Below, piece after piece: positions 1 through 10,905 of a stretch of DNA of 64,000 nucleotides. The stretch is taken from assembly GCA_030386875.1 (NCBI GenBank), contig CM059567.1:59229934-59293933 (forward strand), written 5' to 3'. This DNA is from Morinoia aosen. Lineage: Eukaryota; Arthropoda; Malacostraca; Amphipoda; Talitridae. The notes under the pieces are model-generated. The model made no database searches, was not told the DNA's origin, and saw nothing but the letters and a program-made list of their open reading frames with translations. Positions within the stretch are counted from its first letter, which is position 1. The number at the start of each line of letters is the position of its first letter. The position numbers and the translations under genes are program-made.

Positions 1-1059
1 TTCAGTATAGACGCAGGCAGGCTCTTATGAGGTTACGAAAGGCCTCCTAAAATAGCGACCTAGTATCTATGTAGCTCGCACCAACCAAGTTTTAAGGTTA
101 ACTTTGATTTTCGGCCGTATGATAACCAGTCGCAGGTGAAACTTTATTTGTACCTGGTCCAACAACATCCATAAATTTTATTCCTCTGCGAGCGAGCGCA
201 ATTCAATTGGCAGTCAATGCTTTAAAACAAATTACGTTCGTGACGCAGCAAAACGAGAGGCGACTCTTGGTGGAATCCAAACAAAGCAGGCAAAGCTGCT
301 CACTTCCGCTCTTCGTAGTTAGCATTTCAGCGGACAATGACTAGGGTGTGCCCTTAAAAGTGGGTCCAGGAAAAAGCTGGCTGCCGCAGCAGAAAAAGCT
401 CACTGCTGGAAATGGTTACCGGCAGCACATGAAAGCGTTGACACAAAGCGACTGGAGGACCATTGGACCACACAAGGTATTTGAGGAGCTGTTCACCACC
501 AACTCTGATAATAACCGGCTGCGGAAATTGACGCACTTGGTTCCGCCCCTCAAGCGCGTAGTATTTTCCCAACAAACACAGAATTGGATTTTGAGCGACA
601 GACTTCATAGGAGATACGCAGGCCAAGCGGTTCCTAAGCGCGAGTACAACTGAAATCATTGTTGTAGTGTCAGGTGTGAACTGATGAAACGGAAAATGAT
701 AACTTGTTAGAAACACTTCTCATGTAATTTAGTTCACAGTTACAGAGAGTTTTGTTCACTTCTCATTCCAAGAAATAAAACTGGCAGAAAGTAAAAGCGA
801 CGTACCAATGATTGCGTTTACAAAGAAGTCTACAGCATCAGATGATCGACTGCTGCATCCAGAGGGACACATGAGAGTAAATTCAGAAGCAGACGCGGAA
901 TTGAAGTTTCCACTCCGTCATGGAGGCATAGGCCTCACGTATCGAATTGAATACAAAAGTAAATTAATTTTCTTTTATAGCAAATCACTAGCTAGTCGCA
1001 TGAAATAAAATTGAACACAGAAAAAATCCGCAAAAAACATTCAAACAATATTCATCTGA
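1..1059. other. Non-coding stretch, nothing recognised
   Basis: No gene, RNA or clear repeat was recognised here. Short open frames on both strands, for example at 348-716, overlap each other and have no recognisable domain. The right end grades into degenerate copies of the 46-bp array that follows. Confidence 0.5.
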
Positions 1060-1765
1060 AGTCTGGAATAACTGATAAGCAACTCAATCATTGCAGCATT
1101 AGCCGAGCCTGAAACAACCGACTAGTAATATTCTTCTTGTTCAGCCTGACACAAGTGTGAAACTACTAAAAAGGGATATTTTTCTCATTTCAGCAAGTCA
1201 CAAAATTTGGAAAAACTGAGAAGCAATGTTCTTCTCATTTCAGTGTCACAAAGTCTGGAAAACTGACAAGCAATCTCCTCATTTCAGCAAGACACAAGTA
1301 TGGAACAACCGACAAGCAATCTCCTCATTTCAGCAAGACACAAGACTGGAACAATCGACAAGCAATCTCCTCATTTCAGCAAGACACAAGACTGGAACAA
1401 CCGACAAGCAATCTCCTCATTTCAGCAGGACACAAGACTGGAACAACCGACATGCAATCTCCTCATTTCAGCAGGACACAAGACTGGAACAACCGACAAG
1501 CAATCTCCTTATTTCAGCAAGACACAAGACTGGAACAACCGACATGCAATCTCCTCATTTCAGCAGGACACAAGACTGGAACAACCGACAAGCAATCTTC
1601 TCATTTCAGCAAGACGCAAGACTGGAACAACCGACAAGAAATCTCCTCATTTCAGCAAGACACAAGTCTGGAACAACCGACAAGCAATCTCCTCATTTCA
1701 GCAAGACACAAGACTGGAACAACCGACAAACAATCTCCTCATTCCAGCAGGACGCAGGACTCAGA
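1060..1765. repeat. 46-bp minisatellite array
   Basis: About twelve well-conserved copies of a 46-bp unit run from about 1225 to 1760. The unit contains CTCCTCATTTCAGCA followed by GACACAAGACTGGAACAACC. More degenerate copies lie upstream from about 1060. The period is not a multiple of three, so each strand shows long overlapping open frames of 116-181 codons made of the same peptide in shifted order. These are not genes. Confidence 0.92.
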
Positions 1766-3150
1766 ACATGACGGAACGACCACAAACAAATTGGCCCATT
1801 AGCTGATCATCTGCTGCTGGGTTCCCTTCCAGTTTATTAGAGACCTGCACGAAACTCCTAAACTCATAATTATTCATTATTTACTCAGCGTCTCAAACGT
1901 AATGAACCCAAACATATTAAAAATTATCTTTCACAGATTAAATTAATTCAGGCGATTTTTGTTCTTGTATTGAAGTCTCGTTCTGTAATTTTTCTCGCGA
2001 ATGAAAAGATAATAAAGGTTATGAATGAGGCCTTGCTTTTTTCTTACACCATGTGCATTTTTCTTGAATGCAAAAACAATGCTGAGCTTAAATAATGAAC
2101 ATGGAAGCATCAGAATACAGCGGTAGCGATCACAGAATATCAAAAGTTCAAAGTGCAAAATTAACGATACGTGCGCGCTTTGAAGCAGCGAACTCAGAGA
2201 TATTTTAAGTAAATACAATACTAAGACCGTGTGCAAACCTTCATGCATCGCTACTTAAATTGTCTTGATTGGATGCATGAATGATGATTCACAGAAACAC
2301 GTAAAACATAAGAAAACCTGGGGTTAAAATCAGACTGGGCTTGAAGCGATGAAATCTAGGAATTTTGAACCAATGCGACAAAGAAATTAAGGTCCGAAAG
2401 TTATGACTACGGATCCTCTTCACATAGAGAATGAAATATCGCATTCGGAACCCTTGGGGCTTTTCTACGGGCAGGAAACGCCACGGAAGTGGAGGGGAAA
2501 ACACTTCGCGTGTGCCCCGCGATAACTTTCTCGCACCGATACCAAGAGGAAGCGGAGTCGTGACGCCGATATCGAAAACAACCCCGCCAATCTCACGCAG
2601 AAAGGACGTCCGGTTAGAATATTAGAATTACAACTCAACAGCAAGCCAAGAGTTTCAGAGCCCTGGGAAAATATCCGCGATTTATTGATATTCGTTTGTA
2701 CAGTGCCTTCAGAAAATGTCTCCAATTTATTGATATTTAAACAATTTTTAAACAATTTAAACAATTAATTTACCACAGGTGATACAGCAATACATTGTAT
2801 GTTAGTAAAACTTCACCGTCTTCATAATGATATAAGATCACGCATCAATATGCACTTTTCTTGGTGTTCAGTACAAATAATAATTTCTGTTCACTTCTAT
2901 CCACATTAATGATCACGGCTCCAAAATCCAATTTTCAGTGCTAATATGACTAGAAGTTGTAATTTAAGCTCACAACCGGGATTACTGACAACGCGTTTCC
3001 GCGGAGAAGAATATGATCAGCATTTCTGCATGATCAATGCCAGAGGACACAACTTTCCTTCCCACCACAACCTCACAACACAAGAGAGTTATTTCAAATT
3101 CAAACTCTTCATTTTTCTTCATAAGAGCGCACGTTTGCAGGAAATTTCGA
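1766..3150. other. Non-coding stretch with a GC-richer patch and an R4 fragment
   Basis: A GC-richer patch lies at about 2425-2640 and has open frames on both strands, none recognised. At about 2690-2830 there is a minus-strand fragment of the small dispersed repeat R4, which reappears near 13.0, 36.9 and 38.8 kb. Nothing else stands out. Confidence 0.4.
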
Positions 3151-3154
3151 ACAA

Positions 3155-3540
3155 GTAAAACAATCTTACTCCACGAATTTCAAAAGTAGTTTACGCGGTA
3201 AAGAGATAAAACAAGAAAGATAATCGTTTTACACCAATTGCAAGCATAGCGTATGTTGTTAACTGATAAACCAAGCAAGACAATCGTTTCTTATGAATTT
3301 CAAACATAGTGTACACTGCAAACTGATTAAACAAGTACAACAATCGTTTCTCACGAATTTCAAAAACAGCGTACGCTGTAAACTGATAAAGCAAGTACAA
3401 CAATTTTTTCCCACGCATGTCAAACGTAGCGTAAGTTCGGAAGCACAGCGTAAGTTCGGAAGCACAGCGTACGCTGTCACCAATGAAATATAAAAGACAA
3501 GCGTTCAACACGAATATCAAACGTAGCGTAAGTTCGTCAC
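3155..3540. repeat. About 60-bp degenerate tandem repeat
   Basis: Four to five units of about 60 bp share GAATTTCAAACATAGCGTA, AACTGATAAA and CAAGTACAACAATCGTTT. They are followed by two copies of a 19-bp sub-unit containing CGTAAGTTCGGAAGCACAG at about 3429-3466. Open frames on both strands here are shadows of the repeat. Confidence 0.85.
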
Positions 3541-3679
3541 ACAGTTCACGGCACAACACCGGCTCTCGTGACACGAGCGCAGCGGAGGCGGCATGGCGCC
3601 GTGGCGGTCACCGCAGCACAGGACGCTCGGGCCGGCCTCGGGTCTGTGGCGCTGTGGTGCTGTGTGGCCGCTGTGTGGG

Positions 3680-3912
3680 TGTGAGTGTCCGCCCGTGTGT
3701 GTGTCCGCTGTGTGTGTGTGTCCGCTGTGTGTGTGTGTCCGCCCGTGTGTGTGTCCGCCCGTGTGTGTGTCCGCCCGTGTGTGTGTCCGCCCGTGTGTGT
3801 GTCCGCCCGTGTGTGTGTCCGCCCGTGTGTGTGTCCACCCGTGTGTGTGTCCACCCGTGTATGTGTGTGTCCACCCGTGTGTGTGTGTGTGTGTCCACCC
3901 GTGTGTGTGTGT
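3680..3912. repeat. GT-rich 16-bp minisatellite
   Basis: The unit is about 16 bp, GTGTGTGTGTCCGCCC, repeated about 12-14 times, with a CACCC variant at the right end. Alternating purine-pyrimidine runs dominate. Cys/Val-rich frames on the + strand and His/Thr-rich frames on the - strand are artefacts of the repeat. Confidence 0.9.
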
Positions 3913-4524
3913 CTGCTGTACGAGGATGTGGATATGTTTGTTAGTGAGCCGTCCCTGTAGTCCGAAATTCTTCCCCAGACAATTAAAATTTGCCCAAGGG
4001 CATTTTTGTACCCGTACTTCGTAATTCTGTGCCCATCCCTGTACAGACTGGGAACTGCATGTGTCCGTCTGTGGAGAACAAAACGTGCGTTGTCCAGCAA
4101 GTTGGTGCCAGTCCTATTACTGTTTCATGCTGCTGTCTGTCGTTCTTATACCACAGGGCCAAGTAAACGAATATACCGGCAGTCGTTTGAAATTTACGCC
4201 AGTAAAATATTGATCTTGTGAAACTTTGAAGTACTTTCCTAATCTCAGACTCCATAGCACTTTTATAAGTATATCATAAATTTATTGAACATTGTTGTAT
4301 TGAGGTGTTAGATGGTCTTACTAGGTAAGTAAGTAAGTAAGCGGTCTTGTCTACGCGCCGCCTTGTGCGTGCAGACGAGCGGTCCCGCACGACAGTGATC
4401 TCTCATTTGTGCTCGTAGCGAAATGTTCACTCACGTGTGTCAATGTTAGACTAGAGTAGCGTATGTAAGGATAATTCAAATTCTACTTATGTTGACAGCT
4501 CAAAAATTTAATAAAGTTAGTTTG
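3913..4524. other. Non-coding stretch with a short GTAA microsatellite
   Basis: Nothing recognised except a short run of GTAA units at about 4325-4342. Small overlapping frames at 3983-4255 lack any domain. Confidence 0.4.
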
Positions 4525-5215
4525 GTTAGATTTGATTAGGTAAGTTAGTCTAAGCCTCTCTGACCACAACAAATGTGTTGCAAAAAGAGAACAGAGGAGG
4601 GCATCCCTTATTATAGAGTTTAGCTCGTTGACTACGGACTGGTACATTTGTGTACTACTAAGTGCATTGCTCATTTACGTACCAGTGTCATAGAATAGCA
4701 TTCCAACTACTTCATTACCATAATTTAAATTAGATTTCAGCGTACAAGTTGAAGTGTTATTGTGTAATTATATTTTTCCTGCATCTTAACAAGGATTGAA
4801 ATGTAATCAAGCAATAAAGATGGCTTTATAATTCTGCCATTTTCAACCAAACCAACCGTTAACAACCGCGCTAACGCAATCAAGGTGTTAGGGAACGATG
4901 AATCTATGCACAAGGTATATCCTACGCAAACCCCCAGCGCAAAGTAACAGTATACGTTATGAATGAAGATTGTGGAACAAGATACAAGTTTGACGAAGTA
5001 GTAGGTGCTGAAAAATATGACAGCCGTTATCGAAAAAATGTACCATATAACAAACCAAAACCTATTCTATTTCAACAAAGGGAAATTTTCTCGAACCTTC
5101 AGCAGGGACCTCACATTTGTCACTAGGAAACCTACCACTGTAATAGCGCAGCTGCGATGCCCAACTATAAGTTTCTTCGATCGACATCTTTTATTAGAAA
5201 GAAAACACGAGTGAG
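4525..5215 (+). repeat. R1 dispersed repeat, copy split by a MITE
   Basis: The 5' part (4525-4623) carries the R1 start, with TAAGCCTCTCTGACCACAAC and the following GGAGGGCA block. The R1 sequence resumes at 4888 with GGGAACGATGAATCTATGCA and continues through GTAGTAGGTGCTGAAAAA to about 5215. The 264-bp insertion between them is a TTAA-family MITE. The split falls where other R1 copies read GAGTTAAGGGAACG, so the R1 copy predates the MITE insertion. R1 shows no coding potential. Confidence 0.75.
4624..4887 (+). mobile_element. TTAA-target MITE, family 2, nested in R1
   Basis: This 264-bp piece is flanked by TTAG on both sides (4620-4623 and 4888-4891), a one-base variant of TTAA. Its interior (GCTCATTTACGTACC, AAGGATTGAAATGTAATC, CCAACCGTTAACAACCGCG) matches copies at about 8.2, 17.1, 22.5 and 59.6 kb. 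It has no open frame of its own, as expected for a non-autonomous element. TTAA targeting fits the piggyBac superfamily. Confidence 0.75.
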
Positions 5216-5519
5216 ATTAATAAAAAACAAAATGGAGCTTCTTTCCTCAACATTGCTGGCGAGTTCGAGCGCTTCAAGCATTTTTTACAACAAACTTATA
5301 CGTTCATGGATAACTGTCTATGAACAGCACAAATAAAACGCGGATCAACAAATAATTTAGACAGATGATCTCAACCGTCATGTTCTTTTAAAAAAATACG
5401 AGAACCATTGAGGTTTCGTGTCATAGAACGTTTGATGATGTTGCAACTATTCCCACGGAGACACATACATAGAATACCTTGTATCAGCTAGAAGCGCTAT
5501 GTTAGTCCTAGTACACCGA
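5216..5519. other. Non-coding stretch
   Basis: Nothing recognised. Confidence 0.4.
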
Positions 5520-5765
5520 TGAAAAGAAGGGAAGAAATGCAGAAACAGCTACAAACCAAAAGAAAGGAAGAAGATGGAGAAGCAGCTAAAAACCAAAAGA
5601 AAGGAAAATGATGGAGAAGCAACTAAAAATCAAAAGAAAGGAAAATGCTGGAGAAGTAACTAAAAACCAAAAGAAAGGGGGATGATGGAGAAGCAGCTAA
5701 AAAAAACAAAAGAAAGAAAGAGTAGGCATAGAAGCAACTAAAAAACAGAAGAAAGGGAAAGCGGG
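5520..5765. repeat. About 36-bp purine-rich tandem repeat
   Basis: Six to seven units of about 36 bp share GATGGAGAAGCAGCTAAAAA and CCAAAAGAAAGG. The + strand is almost all purine plus a few C/T. The frames on the minus strand here are Phe/Leu/Ser-rich by-products. Confidence 0.85.
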
Positions 5766-7274
5766 CGAAGAGAGAGGGGCTGAGCCGGAAGTTGGACTCG
5801 AGGAGGATAGGGATGAGCAGGTCAGTCCTTTCCTGATCAGGTAACTGAGGAAGCAAATGGGGAGGCAGTCCCCGCCTACAAAAGAGGTCCTCAAACAAAC
5901 CGGCGGTACTCCACGACCTACATACAGGCAGCGCTGGGCCACACAACGGATGAACGCAAGTCGTGTAGGAGAGTAAGCCAGGTACCGAATGAGAATGAGA
6001 GTCAGTTTAGATAATATCCATGCTTCATATTTGTATGTATCTACATTTTTCCTACCAGCTCCCAAATCATTTTAACCCGTTATCGTCTGCATTATGTACC
6101 ACTCAATTTCCCTTTATCACAACCACTATCATTAAACTGGCACCGGCATCATGTAGTCACCGACGTCACAACGAAGAAGTGACTGCCACTCGACTATGAA
6201 CTTCGAAGAACACATTAGAGCCCAAATTTCACAAGGATAAATTATATAAGAGCTGTTTATGAAAGTGGATTTTGAATTCCACTTTGACGGTAGAAGGAAC
6301 ATCTCGTTCACTCATGAGTTTTATCAGTGCCACGTTGCCACTTGAAAACTTCCGCTATTCCCGTATAAGAACCTTTAAGGTATCGAAACGTATGAGATTG
6401 ACATTCCTTCGTCTTTGAACGAGAACCCTATTGTACTTTTTTCAAAAGCACGCAAAAAATATTACTGTTACGCCGAAATGAAATCACTACATTATCACGG
6501 AAAATTTTCATATAAATATTCAGTTCATAACGCTTTCGTAGGTCAATTATAAAGATAGATCAGGCATTTACTCAAGTAAAATACAGATACAGATAACGAA
6601 GTGTGCGCACAGCCAACTACATAATCATCCTTATCTAAGGCCTGCTTTCATTAGCCTGGATAGGCTGCCAGGAGGGAGAATGAAGAAAAAAGAATAAAAG
6701 AATACAGAAAAAAAGAATGAAGAGGCTCACAACTGCATCAACATCGTTGGGCTCGAGTGTGCAGGCACAGCTTTTAATCAATTCTTGTAGCTATTCCATA
6801 ATTTTTTGTTAGCTGCAGATTAATACCGTGACCAACTAGCAACATTAAGTATTTGGTTAATTGAATTTTAATTACAATGGAGTTATCAGCAAAACGAGAA
6901 ACGATAATTGAAATGAATGAAGCGTCCAGGATCCTTCAGCTTTGAGATTACACAGTCAATAGGTCCCAATATCAACGGTTTGGAGCACAGATCAACAATT
7001 TGGAGCACAGTCAAGCGAAGAAGAGAGCGAGGAAACTCCGAGGATCGGTATCAAAATAGAAGATATCGATCACAACGAACCTTAAGCCAGCGGATCAGAC
7101 AAAACCTAAAGAGAGCCTCAGGGAAGATGACAAAAAAGTGTGGAACCAATCCCAGAACGACGGAGAGGACAGTTGTCTACGACGATTTGGGAATGTTTTA
7201 ATTCACCATGCAAAAAATAACATCCCAGAAATTCAAGGGATGCAGGAAAAAATCTGATGCATTGGGTTTCTGTA
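5766..7274. other. Non-coding stretch
   Basis: No gene or element was recognised. A short duplication with GGTTTGGAGCACAG and ATTTGGAGCACAG lies at about 6978-7010. A 94-codon frame at 6917-7201 is Arg-rich with no recognisable family. Confidence 0.4.
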
Positions 7275-7612
7275 TTTGTTATTCTAAGCCTCCTAACCGC
7301 AACAAAAGGCGTCCCAAAGAGAGGAAGGAGGAAGGCACCACTTAGTATGAAGGTAAGAGAACGCGGAATTTATGCACCAAGGGCATAGAAACAGTAACTT
7401 ATGGGGAAAGAAGTTCCTGAAAAGATAAAATTTGAAGAAAAAGGTAGAAAGTACTGAAAACACGTACCGCAGCGAAGCGAAAAATGACCCGCGACAAAAT
7501 AAAAGATGTATTATATTTCAATCAAAAAAGGCCTACTTAACTCACATCTGAAGACTTCATGTTTACTGGTGTTTCCCGTAGATATAATAGTTGTATCCCC
7601 TTGAGGGGACTC
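7275..7612 (+). repeat. R1 dispersed repeat copy
   Basis: Nearly full-length copy. It begins TCTAAGCCTCCTAACCGCAA, carries GCGGAATTTATGCACC and GGCATAGAAACAGTAA, and ends with the R1 terminal hairpins: an imperfect one, GATATAATAGTTGTATC, then CCCCTTGAGGGG. No coding capacity is visible. Confidence 0.8.
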
Positions 7613-8218
7613 GTATATGGATCGTAATCCATGTTTAAAAGAGAAATGACGAATACGATTAGGTAAATGTATTTTTTTTGTTTGTTTGATACTCATGTCC
7701 TGCCGAGCATTACTGAAACTCGTTGAGATACATTAAATTAATCGCAAGGTAAAACATTATCTCGAATTTCCACTAATCTAAGTGTCCTAGTGTGATAAAA
7801 GAACAATCGTCGAGCATTCCATTGCTTCCTATTAGGTAAGTCGTATACTAATTTACCTTCCGGGGCGTAATTTTCATATACGTGTGTTTCTTATTGTCAA
7901 GGTACCGAGTCCATTCGCTAAGGTGCTAGAGAACATGTTTTTGTGAGCGGTTATCTCACAGGAAGTAATGCAATTCATCAAAATTTCATCACCTTCTAAC
8001 GAAGTTACCTCATTTAAAATGATCGTGTCGAGTACGTTGTGGTGACTCCAAAACTGGATACATGAGGCGATACGAGAAACGGGCAAATCGACGTTATTCG
8101 TTACGAAACAACAATAGTACTTTGTTACTTAGGTTACTCCTTTGTTGAGCTATTTTTGCCCTGCTATGAGGCCATCGCTGCTTGTCGCCTCAGTCAACTT
8201 GTCATGCAGGTATTGCTT
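7613..8218. other. Non-coding stretch
   Basis: Nothing recognised. Confidence 0.4.
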
Positions 8219-8472
8219 CACATGGCTTTGTCAATTTGATCGTATCAGATGAAGCAACCGCAACTCATTTACGTACTGATAAAAATGAATACCATTTTTA
8301 TTATTTCACTACATTTTTTAATTATAATTTAAATTACGGGCAAAAAATCGCCGCGCAATTGCATTTTCTACACTTCTTAAAAAGGATTGAAATATATTCG
8401 AACATAACGATGGTTTCGTTTTTCAATTTTGCTACTTACAACTTGAACAACCCAGGCAATCGCGCGAACGTA
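8219..8472 (+). mobile_element. TTAA-target MITE, family 2, degraded copy
   Basis: Shares CTCATTTACGTACTG, CAATTGCATTTTCTACACTT, AAAAAGGATTGAAAT and the CGCG..AACGT end with the family-2 copies at 4.6, 17.1, 22.5 and 59.6 kb. The left end is approximate, and the flanking TTAA is degraded (TCAA on the right). Confidence 0.6.
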
Positions 8473-8678
8473 GTCAAAGCTAATGTATCATAAATACGAG
8501 TGCCTTCACCAGAACTTGGACGCGCCGCAGTCAAGTGATACGAAATGGTGCGAGAACACCCCAGCTCTGTTTCGATTGTGATACTGGAGGTTGTGCACAC
8601 TCACCATCAACGGTGATATCACATTTCCACGACACGTCATTACGGACACAATCCGTCCTCAGTACACAAGCCTAACAC

Positions 8679-8949
8679 CACGGTAGAGGAAACAAGGTAG
8701 GTTCAAACCAGTCTTTTATGGTTGACGGCGTGGTTTTGCTGACGTCACAGCAACGAACCAATAGCAGCGTTCATATTGCATCTGGTAGCACTGCTACCCC
8801 CAAATCTGCCTCCACTATTGGCCTAACGACGCGGTGGTTTGGTGACGTCACAAAGTGTGTTTCAGATAAACCCATTCTATTGGCTAGCTGAACAAGAGGA
8901 GGTCTATTTTCCCCCATAGGAATGACCCTACCTTATTTTCTCTACCGTG
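8679..8949 (+). mobile_element. hAT-type MITE, copy 1 (271 bp)
   Basis: Terminal inverted repeats begin CACGGTAGAGGAAACAAGG and end CCTTATTTTCTCTACCGTG. The element is flanked by a perfect 8-bp duplication CCTAACAC (8671-8678 and 8950-8957). An 8-bp target site and a CA..G tip are typical of the hAT superfamily. It has no coding capacity, so it is non-autonomous. Two exact TGACGTCA palindromes (8740-8747, 8843-8850) and CCAAT/ATTGG motifs lie inside. A second copy of identical length lies inverted at 31765-32035. Confidence 0.9.
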
Positions 8950-9224
8950 CCTAACACAACAGCAGAAGAGAAAGGCATGTACATCGAGTGACAGACAATG
9001 GCTCCCGCGCTGAAGAGGGAACTCGGGGACAAAATTTGCCAGACGCAGAAAGCCTCACGGGGAGGAAATTAATGGCCCGTAAATGAGATTCGTCAATTAT
9101 GAACATCAACGAACTTAACTTTAAAGCAATTGGCATCCACGAGGAGCGGTATTTTTAAAGTAGTTTCATCCCCCCGAGGGTAATTCAAAGATTAGATTCG
9201 ATATTGTTTGAGCATCCCCAACTT
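8950..9224. other. Non-coding stretch with an R1-like 3' tip
   Basis: The sequence ATCCCCCCGAGGG at about 9170 resembles the terminal hairpin of R1 and may be a very old R1 end. Nothing else recognised. Confidence 0.35.
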
Positions 9225-9484
9225 CAACGAAGGCGTTTAAAAGAGTGAAAAGAGGAAGCACCATTCAGTATGAACTTAGGGCACGCGAAATCTACGCTCA
9301 AGGTGCATAGAAACAGTAAGTTGAGATAGAAGTTGAGAAAAGTTTGTCCTTAATATAACAAAAACATTTTATTATGTATATATTCAACAAAAAGAACCTT
9401 ACCTTTAGCTCGGGATCTCACATATTGCCTCTGATGGAAGTGCTAATTCCCATAGATACAATAGTCGTATCCCCCTGAGGGGGA
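9225..9484 (+). repeat. R1 dispersed repeat copy, internally deleted
   Basis: Carries the R1 blocks GGAAGCACCATTCAGTATGA, AAGGTGCATAGAAACAGTAA and TCAACAAAAAGAA. It ends with GATACAATAGTCGTATC and CCCCCTGAGGGGG. The usual GAAAAAGTAGTAGGTGCTG block is missing. Confidence 0.75.
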
Positions 9485-10414
9485 GAGTATTTCAAAGCGC
9501 GCAATCTCAAAAGCTTCTAATATCTGCGCATGAAGTATTCCTAATGCGAGAGATGGGAGTAGAGGCCATGATTTGGGCTACGAGGGCGGCGATAAGGCGA
9601 GCAACAGAGGCATTAACGGGTAACGGACGACTCCCTTGGGCCTACAACCCACAATATTTTCTGGGGAATCTGGAGAGCATTTTGCCCGGCTTCTATCTTG
9701 CAAAACACAGCCACGAAAATACGAGACATGCGCCAACATTAAGGAAATTATACAAGAAATGTCCGCGGGAGAAGAACTCAAGAGCGAGAGACCTAATCTC
9801 TCACGGCGACAGGAGTCCCAGAGTAATAATGTAGATTGAGGGAAAAGTGGCAGCATTTCCTGACGTGGAAAGTGGGTTCGGGTGAAGTGCAGGCGCCAGA
9901 ACCATCACCGAACGAAACCAAAAAATCAAAGCGCAAACAGCGAAAATTTCCTCAGGAAGTATGCCCTCTAAAAAATCTCTTAATGCACTTACTTGAATAT
10001 TGTACATAAACTTCAGCAGGTATGGATGAGAAAATTTTCACTACAATCCTGCGAGTAGACTTCGATAAGTGACACTGAAATCAACCCAAACGCTAATTTA
10101 GAGCTCAGTAGCTCTCTACTGCCATCAACACGACTTGTCTTTCATAAGGGAAAGAAGGTAACATGAAAAAGGAAATTGAACCTAAGAAACTTTCAGAAAT
10201 ACGAACGCGTCAGCTAATTATGTTAGATCAGAAGTTAGATTAAGCCTTCCTAAATGCATCAGCGAATTCGCGGAGGGAAAAATGAAGGCAGGTACAAACT
10301 ACGTCGGTAAGACAGCGTAACTTGCGTCACATTTCTGAATCCGCATCATTTAAGTCACGTTGTTTATTTAGTGCCGCGTATGCGTAAAGGCATTTGTCTA
10401 CGTGATAACAGATT
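9485..10414. other. Non-coding stretch
   Basis: A 96-codon + frame (9544-9834) and opposing - frames are present but show no recognisable domain or splice structure. A short R1-like 5' fragment (GTTAGATTAAGCCTTCC) lies near 10228-10260. Confidence 0.4.
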
Positions 10415-10514
10415 AGATTATGTTAGTTTAAGCCTCCCTAGCCTCTAAAAATAAGAGCGTTTCCAAGAGAAGGAAGAAGACGTCATTTAGTAAGGGAATG
10501 CGGAATCTATGCAG
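10415..10514 (+). repeat. R1 dispersed repeat, 5' fragment
   Basis: A 5' R1 segment from TTAGTTTAAGCCTCCCTAGC to GCGGAATCTATGCAGAAGGG stops where a TAGATTAGATTAGATT run begins the next R1 copy. This makes a head-to-tail tandem of R1. Confidence 0.7.
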
Positions 10515-10905
10515 AAGGGACATACGTAGATTAGATTAGATTAGATTTTTAGTCAGTTTAAGCTTCCCTATCCGCAACAAATGCGACCCAAAGAGAGAAA
10601 GAGAGGAAGAAAGAAGGCACCATTTAGTATGGAGTTCAGGGAACGTGGAATCTATGCAGAAAAGGCATAGAAACAGCAGGTTGAGAAAAAAGTTCATGAA
10701 ACAACATCAAAGTTGAAGAAAAAGTAGTAGGTGCTGAAAAACAGGACAGCAGAGAACTGAAAAAAGGTGGTCTTAACATAAGAAAAACATTTTCCTTCAA
10801 CAAAAAGAAGGCCTACCCAACTCTCAGCTCGGGCTCTCACACATTTTCCCCCTGGGAGCGCTAATTCCCATAGATACAATAGTTGTATCCCCCTGAGCGG
10901 GACGT
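10515..10905 (+). repeat. R1 dispersed repeat, full-length copy
   Basis: One of the best R1 copies. It starts in a TTAGATTAGATT run followed by TTAAGCTTCCCTATCCGCAA. It contains CACCATTTAGTATGGAGTT, GAACGTGGAATCTATGCAG, AAAACAGGACAGCAG and GAAGGCCTACCCAACTCTC. It ends with the hairpin GATACAATAGTTGTATC followed by CCCCCTGAGCGGG. No Pol III box, long terminal repeat or open frame was recognised, so its class is uncertain. Confidence 0.82.

Noticed and set aside
660-700. Hammerhead-like CTGATGA...GAAA near 680
   Set aside because: Only four bases separate the two core boxes, too few for stem II, and no flanking stems were found.
1226-1806. Overlapping frames of 116-181 codons with a repeated peptide
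   Set aside because: The 46-bp unit shifts frame each time and gives the same peptide in three frames, which shows it is a by-product of the array.
3483-4100. Cys/Val-rich or His/Thr-rich frames up to 184 codons
   Set aside because: Caused by the GT-rich minisatellite. A metallothionein- or histidine-rich-protein reading has no start, domain or splice support.
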